Assembly: GCA_037974665.1 (NCBI GenBank)
Contig: CM075778.1
Coordinates: 11,707,001 to 11,771,000 of the forward strand
Reading direction: 5' to 3'
DNA from: Ehretia macrophylla
Taxonomy: Eukaryota; Streptophyta; Magnoliopsida; Boraginales; Ehretiaceae
DNA: 64,000 nucleotides
Each line of letters starts with the position of its first letter. Position 1 is the first letter of the stretch. A program made the position numbers and the translations under genes. The notes beneath the pieces are model-generated. The model was not told the origin of the DNA. It was given only the letters and a program-made list of their open reading frames with translations, and ran no database searches. Below are positions 60,106 to 64,000 of this stretch, one piece after another.

Positions 60106-61180
60106 TGTTTCTGATGCTGTAGAGCTCAGCTGATTTTGGGTTAGGGTTTAAGTGAAGAAGATGAAGTTGACAAGTAGGGTTTATTGAAGGCGGACCCTTG
60201 GTCTTATCCGAACCGACCCGACCCGACCCGACCCGATAATATGATTAGTCCCTGTACCTAGTCTTATTGTGCTATGGGACCCAAACGTTTATCTATATTG
60301 CATACTGAGTATTTTGGTCGTCAACTTTCTTCCAAGAATTCTACCATGTGAGATATCACCTTATGAACAATGTTGATGTAGAACTATAACTTTTACCAAT
60401 AGTTCTTAATATTTATTGGATTAGCTATATTTACATAAAATTATACAATTAATTCGCTACATTTGCACAAAATTAGTGAGATATCACTTTATGAATAATG
60501 TTGTTGTAAAACGATAACTTTTACCAATAATTCTTAACATTTATTGGATTGCCTATATTTTACATAAAATTACACAATTAATTCGCTGCATTTGCATAAA
60601 ATTATGTATATGATCTTTTCAATCGATCAAACTTTTTGAAGGACCAATCCTAATGTCTCAACAAAATTTGAATTAACCCTAATATTTCAAAAGTCATAGA
60701 TAGTCCCCTAACGTATACTACAAATGTTATTGAAATTACTTTTATATGCTTTCTTCCTTTATTATTTCTTTTTCTTTTTTTTTCCAAGCACAACCCAAAT
60801 ACCATAAATATAGCAAATATATAAGTTATATATATTTACATGCATACACACTTACACAGGCATATATATATATATTTTTACATACAATGGACTATTTACG
60901 TCACCTTTGGAACATTTGAGGTTATTTACATCACTTTTAAAATAGTGGAGACTATTAGCTTCATTCTTAGAATATTAAGGACTACTTATGCCACTTTTAG
61001 AATATTGAGGACTAGATTAAAAATCGGTATGAATTTTGGAATGGCATAAAATCAAATTTAAACTTTTTTATCCATATTTGACAAAAAGGTAATAGGAGAA
61101 ACTTTTCGAAAGACTAAAATATTGGGACTACTTATTAGACTTTTAAAATATTAGTGAGTAACTTGAAAATCAAGTACATA
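60106..61180. promoter_or_regulatory. Upstream region of SWA2 and intergenic DNA
   Basis: This is the promoter side of the minus-strand SWA2 gene. A (CCGAC)n-like run, CGACCCGACCCGACCCGACC, lies at about 60213-60235. ATTCTTAATATTTATTGG and its surroundings occur twice, at about 60393-60480 and 60508-60600, as a ~100-bp diverged direct repeat. AATATTGAGGACTA-type repeats follow at 60900-61020. No second gene is seen. Confidence 0.35.
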
Positions 61181-61825
61181 CAGTAGAATCTCTTTAAATT
61201 AATAGTGTTGGGACCACTAAATTATATTAATTTAGTAAGATATTAATTTATTGATAAATTAATAACTATTAATTTATAGAGATATTTTTAATTTTTTTGG
61301 CTTTATAATAAACATATTATGATTATGATGTCTTTTTTAAAAAAGTGACTTGTATTTTTTTTTGTCCAATTTGAAAAGATAAGTAATAAGAATAGAAGAT
61401 AAAATTTAATTTAGTAAGATTAGAACAAAGTTTCTCTAATGTCGTATCCAAGTTCTTGTAGGATTAGGATGATAACTAATTTCTCTAATCTTGTATCCTA
61501 ATCCTTGTAGGATTATTTTAATTTTTTTCTTTAAATAATTAAATATGAGATTCAACTAGATTTGAAGTTCAACAAAAGACAAGCTACTTTTGATTCATAT
61601 TTTAAAAAAAATCTCATAGTCAATTTATTATGTACTTTTTAGCTAATTATTAATTTATGAAATATTTGGGTCAATAAAATATAATGAAATATTTGTAAAT
61701 GTATTATCTTATAATTTTATCGAATTTATCAACTTTTTACACTGGTCCCAAGTCGGAACCATATATTTTTATTAATTAAAAGATATTATTAATTTATCGA
61801 GTATTAATTTAAAGAGGTTCTACTG
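61181..61825. mobile_element. Emigrant/Lemi1-like pogo-type element, copy 2
   Basis: 645 bp with TA at 61179-61180 and 61826-61827. Termini are CAGTAGAATCTCTTTAAATTAATA and, complemented, CAGTAGAACCTCTTTAAATTAATA, almost perfect inverted repeats and closer to the type than copy 1 at 31032-31654. Both copies share the whole interior in the same order and orientation. It is non-coding. Confidence 0.88.
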
Positions 61826-61980
61826 TATTAGCAACTATTACTAAAGTTTGCCCTTTGGAGAACTTGATAAACCTATTTATTCTATTATTGAATTTATCTA
61901 CAATGACCCAATTCTAGTCATTAGAGTAGGATCCGTTTGCCTCTTTTGTAAAACTATACATATGATCTTAGGCTATCCTC

Positions 61981-62747
61981 AATGGAGTCTCTATATGGGT
62001 CTCTATAAATCATTTATAGAGACTCATATAGAGACCAAATAGTGTTTTAGAGACCCACTTAGAGACCACGGCAAAAAAACTGTTTTAAAGACCCATTTAG
62101 AGACCAAGAAAAAAAAAATCCCTGGTGACGGTGTCCATAAAATTAAATCTCTATATTGTGTTAATTTTAATTTGATATAATAATTTGATAATGTATTTTT
62201 TTTTCGTCTGTTGCTTTTTTTTAATTAATTGTTATTTAGATAATTTTAACTTTTTTAACGAATATTTCAACCAACAAATAAATAAATTGCAACGAAGATA
62301 ACATTTAAATAATTAGAATTATTCATAAAAACAACTATAAAAATAAATCTTAATTACAAAAAAAAATTACAAGTATATTTTTAAAAAACTACAACTATAA
62401 AAAAAGCTCAATTAGATTAAAAAAATCTATAAATTACAACTATATTGAAAAGAACAATTATTAAAAAAAACTAAATTACAATCAAAACAGTAGAATAAAA
62501 CCTAAACTAAAAAAAGTATAATTTAAAAACATAAAACAAATAAAATTAAAAATTAAAATAAAATACAAAACCTTAATTAAAAAAGTCTATTTAAAAAACC
62601 TGCTTGACATTTATCATGTTGTTCAAGTTAACCTACTTTTAAGGGTAAATACCTATATAATTAAAAAATTCTAATTAAATAAACCCTTAAATATATAAAA
62701 GAATTTAATTACAAAAACAAAAAAACAAAACCTAAATATAAAAGCCT

Positions 62748-62782
<35 letters not shown>

Positions 62783-63496
62783 CCTTCCCCCTCCTCTTCT
62801 CTTCTCTCTCTTCCTTCTTCTTCCCGTCCCTGCACCACCCCCTCTCTCTCTCTTCCTTATTCTCTCTCTTCCTTCTTCCTGCACGTCCCCCTCTCTCTCT
62901 CTCTTCCTTCTTCTCTCTCTTCCTTCTTCTTCCCGTCCCTTCCTTGCTGCACGCTCCCCCCCCCCCCTTACCCCACCTCTTCCTTTCCCTTCCCGGTTGC
63001 ACTCCACCCACACCCCCCCCCCCCCACTTTCCCCGCTGCACACCCCCCCCCCCCACCTCTGCACTCTACCCACACCCCTCCCACTTTCCCCGCTGCACAA
63101 TTGCCGCTGCACAATTGTTTTTTTTTTTTTTTTTTTTTCTGTTTGTTAATTTTTGTTGTTGTTGTTTGTTAAATTTTTTGTAACTTTTTTTTTTTTTTCT
63201 TCAGATCTGACGATGTCAGATTGTCAATCTGACATCGTCAGATCTCACATGTTTTTTTTAGAGACTCATTTTTGTCTTCTTGTATAGTCTCCATTTTTTT
63301 CAACAAATTTGTTGAAAAAAATGGAGACTAGGTGCTATTTTGGAGACTCAAAGCTTGAGTGATGTCATAATTTTGCCAAAAACTATCAAATAGTGTTTTA
63401 GAGACTCCCATTGGTGATGAATTTTGATCAATAGAGTCTCTAAAATAGCAATTATTGCTATTTAGAGACCCTTTAGGGACTCCATTGAGGATGCCC
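61981..63496. mobile_element. PIF/Harbinger-type non-autonomous element, 1516 bp, with palindromes
   Basis: The left end GGCTATCCTCAATGGAGTC and the complemented right end GGGCATCCTCAATGGAGTC form the inverted repeats, with TTA at 61978-61980 and 63497-63499. Subterminal zones carry many TAGAGACC / GGTCTCTA motifs in both orientations. The core has a run of about 30 C at 62750-62779, then CTCTTCCTTCTT-type pyrimidine repeats and more C-runs to about 63070. Two perfect palindromes follow: 63203-63245 (21-bp arms, one-base centre) and 63285-63330 (46 bp, no spacer). No transposase is present; the long frames in the C/CT tract are low-complexity artefacts. Confidence 0.75.
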
Positions 63497-63499
63497 TTA

Positions 63500-64000
63500 C
63501 AATGTAGAATTTGCATAGCGGCATGTTGAGTTCTCTCTTCAAGCATGCTAATACACATCCTACATCAATTCATGATGTCTATTTGTTTTGGGCATGATTG
63601 CTCTTGTAATAAGAATACTAATTCCATCTCCTACGGACCTACCTCCATGAAAAGAATACACATTAATTTAAACCACTAAAGGCCTATATAGCTTAATCCA
63701 AATACTCAAATTCTCCATACACCATAATTTATTTTTAATATGTTTCGCAATAAAAAGGAGGATAATCTCCGCTAAAAAATATCATTCTTATTTATAGCGC
63801 TATTAAATATAAAGCAGAACCGAATTGATACTGAGTAATAATCTGAACAAAATGATGTTTAAAAATGAATAAAATTATCATCTAAAGTAAATTTTGGCAT
63901 GCTCTCTAAAAGCTCATACACTTCCCTTCACTCCATTTTAATAATTGCTCTCTCTATTTTCCGTTCATTGGGTCGTTTCTAAACATTAACGAAAATTTTA
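63500..64000. other. Intergenic DNA to the window end
   Basis: AT-rich sequence. No gene or repeat structure could be supported. Confidence 0.3.

Noticed and set aside
59840-60133. 97-codon plus-strand frame at the SWA2 5' end
   Set aside because: Antisense of SWA2 exon 1; no motif or splice support of its own.
62709-63183. Gly/Arg-rich and Pro-rich frames of 79-126 codons
   Set aside because: Products of poly-C and CT repeats inside a transposon; no real coding signal.

Overview
The window is nuclear DNA from a eudicot plant. It is AT-rich, its genes have many introns, and its intergenic space is filled with MITEs, foldback MULEs, LINE pieces, a Helitron-like element and nested LTR retroelement fossils. 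I could not narrow the species beyond core eudicot. There are no bacterial-type operons, CRISPR arrays or rRNA genes, and I found no tRNA gene.

Five host genes can be rebuilt exon by exon, with in-phase GT-AG introns and intact frames. (1) 1925-3803 (-): dormancy/auxin-repressed (DRM/ARP) family protein, 3 exons, 127 aa. (2) 15532-17954 (-): small DnaJ-domain protein, 6 exons, 237 aa. (3) 21667-24225 (-): CIA30, a mitochondrial complex I assembly factor, 7 exons, 230 aa. (4) 45640-47223 (+): class III small heat shock protein, 2 exons, 153 aa. (5) 49125-60105 (-): SWA2/Noc1/CEBPZ-type nucleolar ribosome-biogenesis protein, 16 exons, 1033 aa, with a 5'-truncated LINE in intron 3. They do not form one pathway. 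From memory their closest Arabidopsis relatives fall in two chromosome 1 neighbourhoods (about At1g54 and At1g72), so the window may keep an ancestral gene order that Arabidopsis split after duplication.

Layout: 1-1250 repeats and a Tourist-type MITE; 1.9-3.8 kb the DRM gene, with a 311-bp near-perfect hairpin in its second intron; 4.3-5.1 kb a foldback MULE with a 9-bp target duplication; 6-13.5 kb AT-rich DNA with further foldbacks; 15.5-24.2 kb the DnaJ and CIA30 genes with a hAT-like element between them; 26.6-27.1 kb a TA/TACA microsatellite against a Helitron-like 3' end; 27.1-30.8 kb the likely Helitron body; 31.0-31.7 and 61.2-61.8 kb two copies of one Emigrant-like pogo element; 32-43.6 kb a graveyard of LTR-element remnants, including a possible ~4 kb solo LTR and an RNase H remnant; 44.0-44.4 kb a Tourist-type MITE; 45.0-47.2 kb the small HSP gene and its promoter; about 48 kb a LINE-tail fossil; 49.1-60.1 kb SWA2; 62.0-63.5 kb a 1.5 kb Harbinger-type non-autonomous element with two perfect palindromes and a C/CT-rich core.

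No clearly new protein system is present. The most unusual items are the intronic long hairpin in the DRM gene, the palindrome-bearing Harbinger-type element and the G/C-run core of the foldback MULE. All exon calls rest on reading-frame continuity, splice consensus and remembered family sequence; no search was run.
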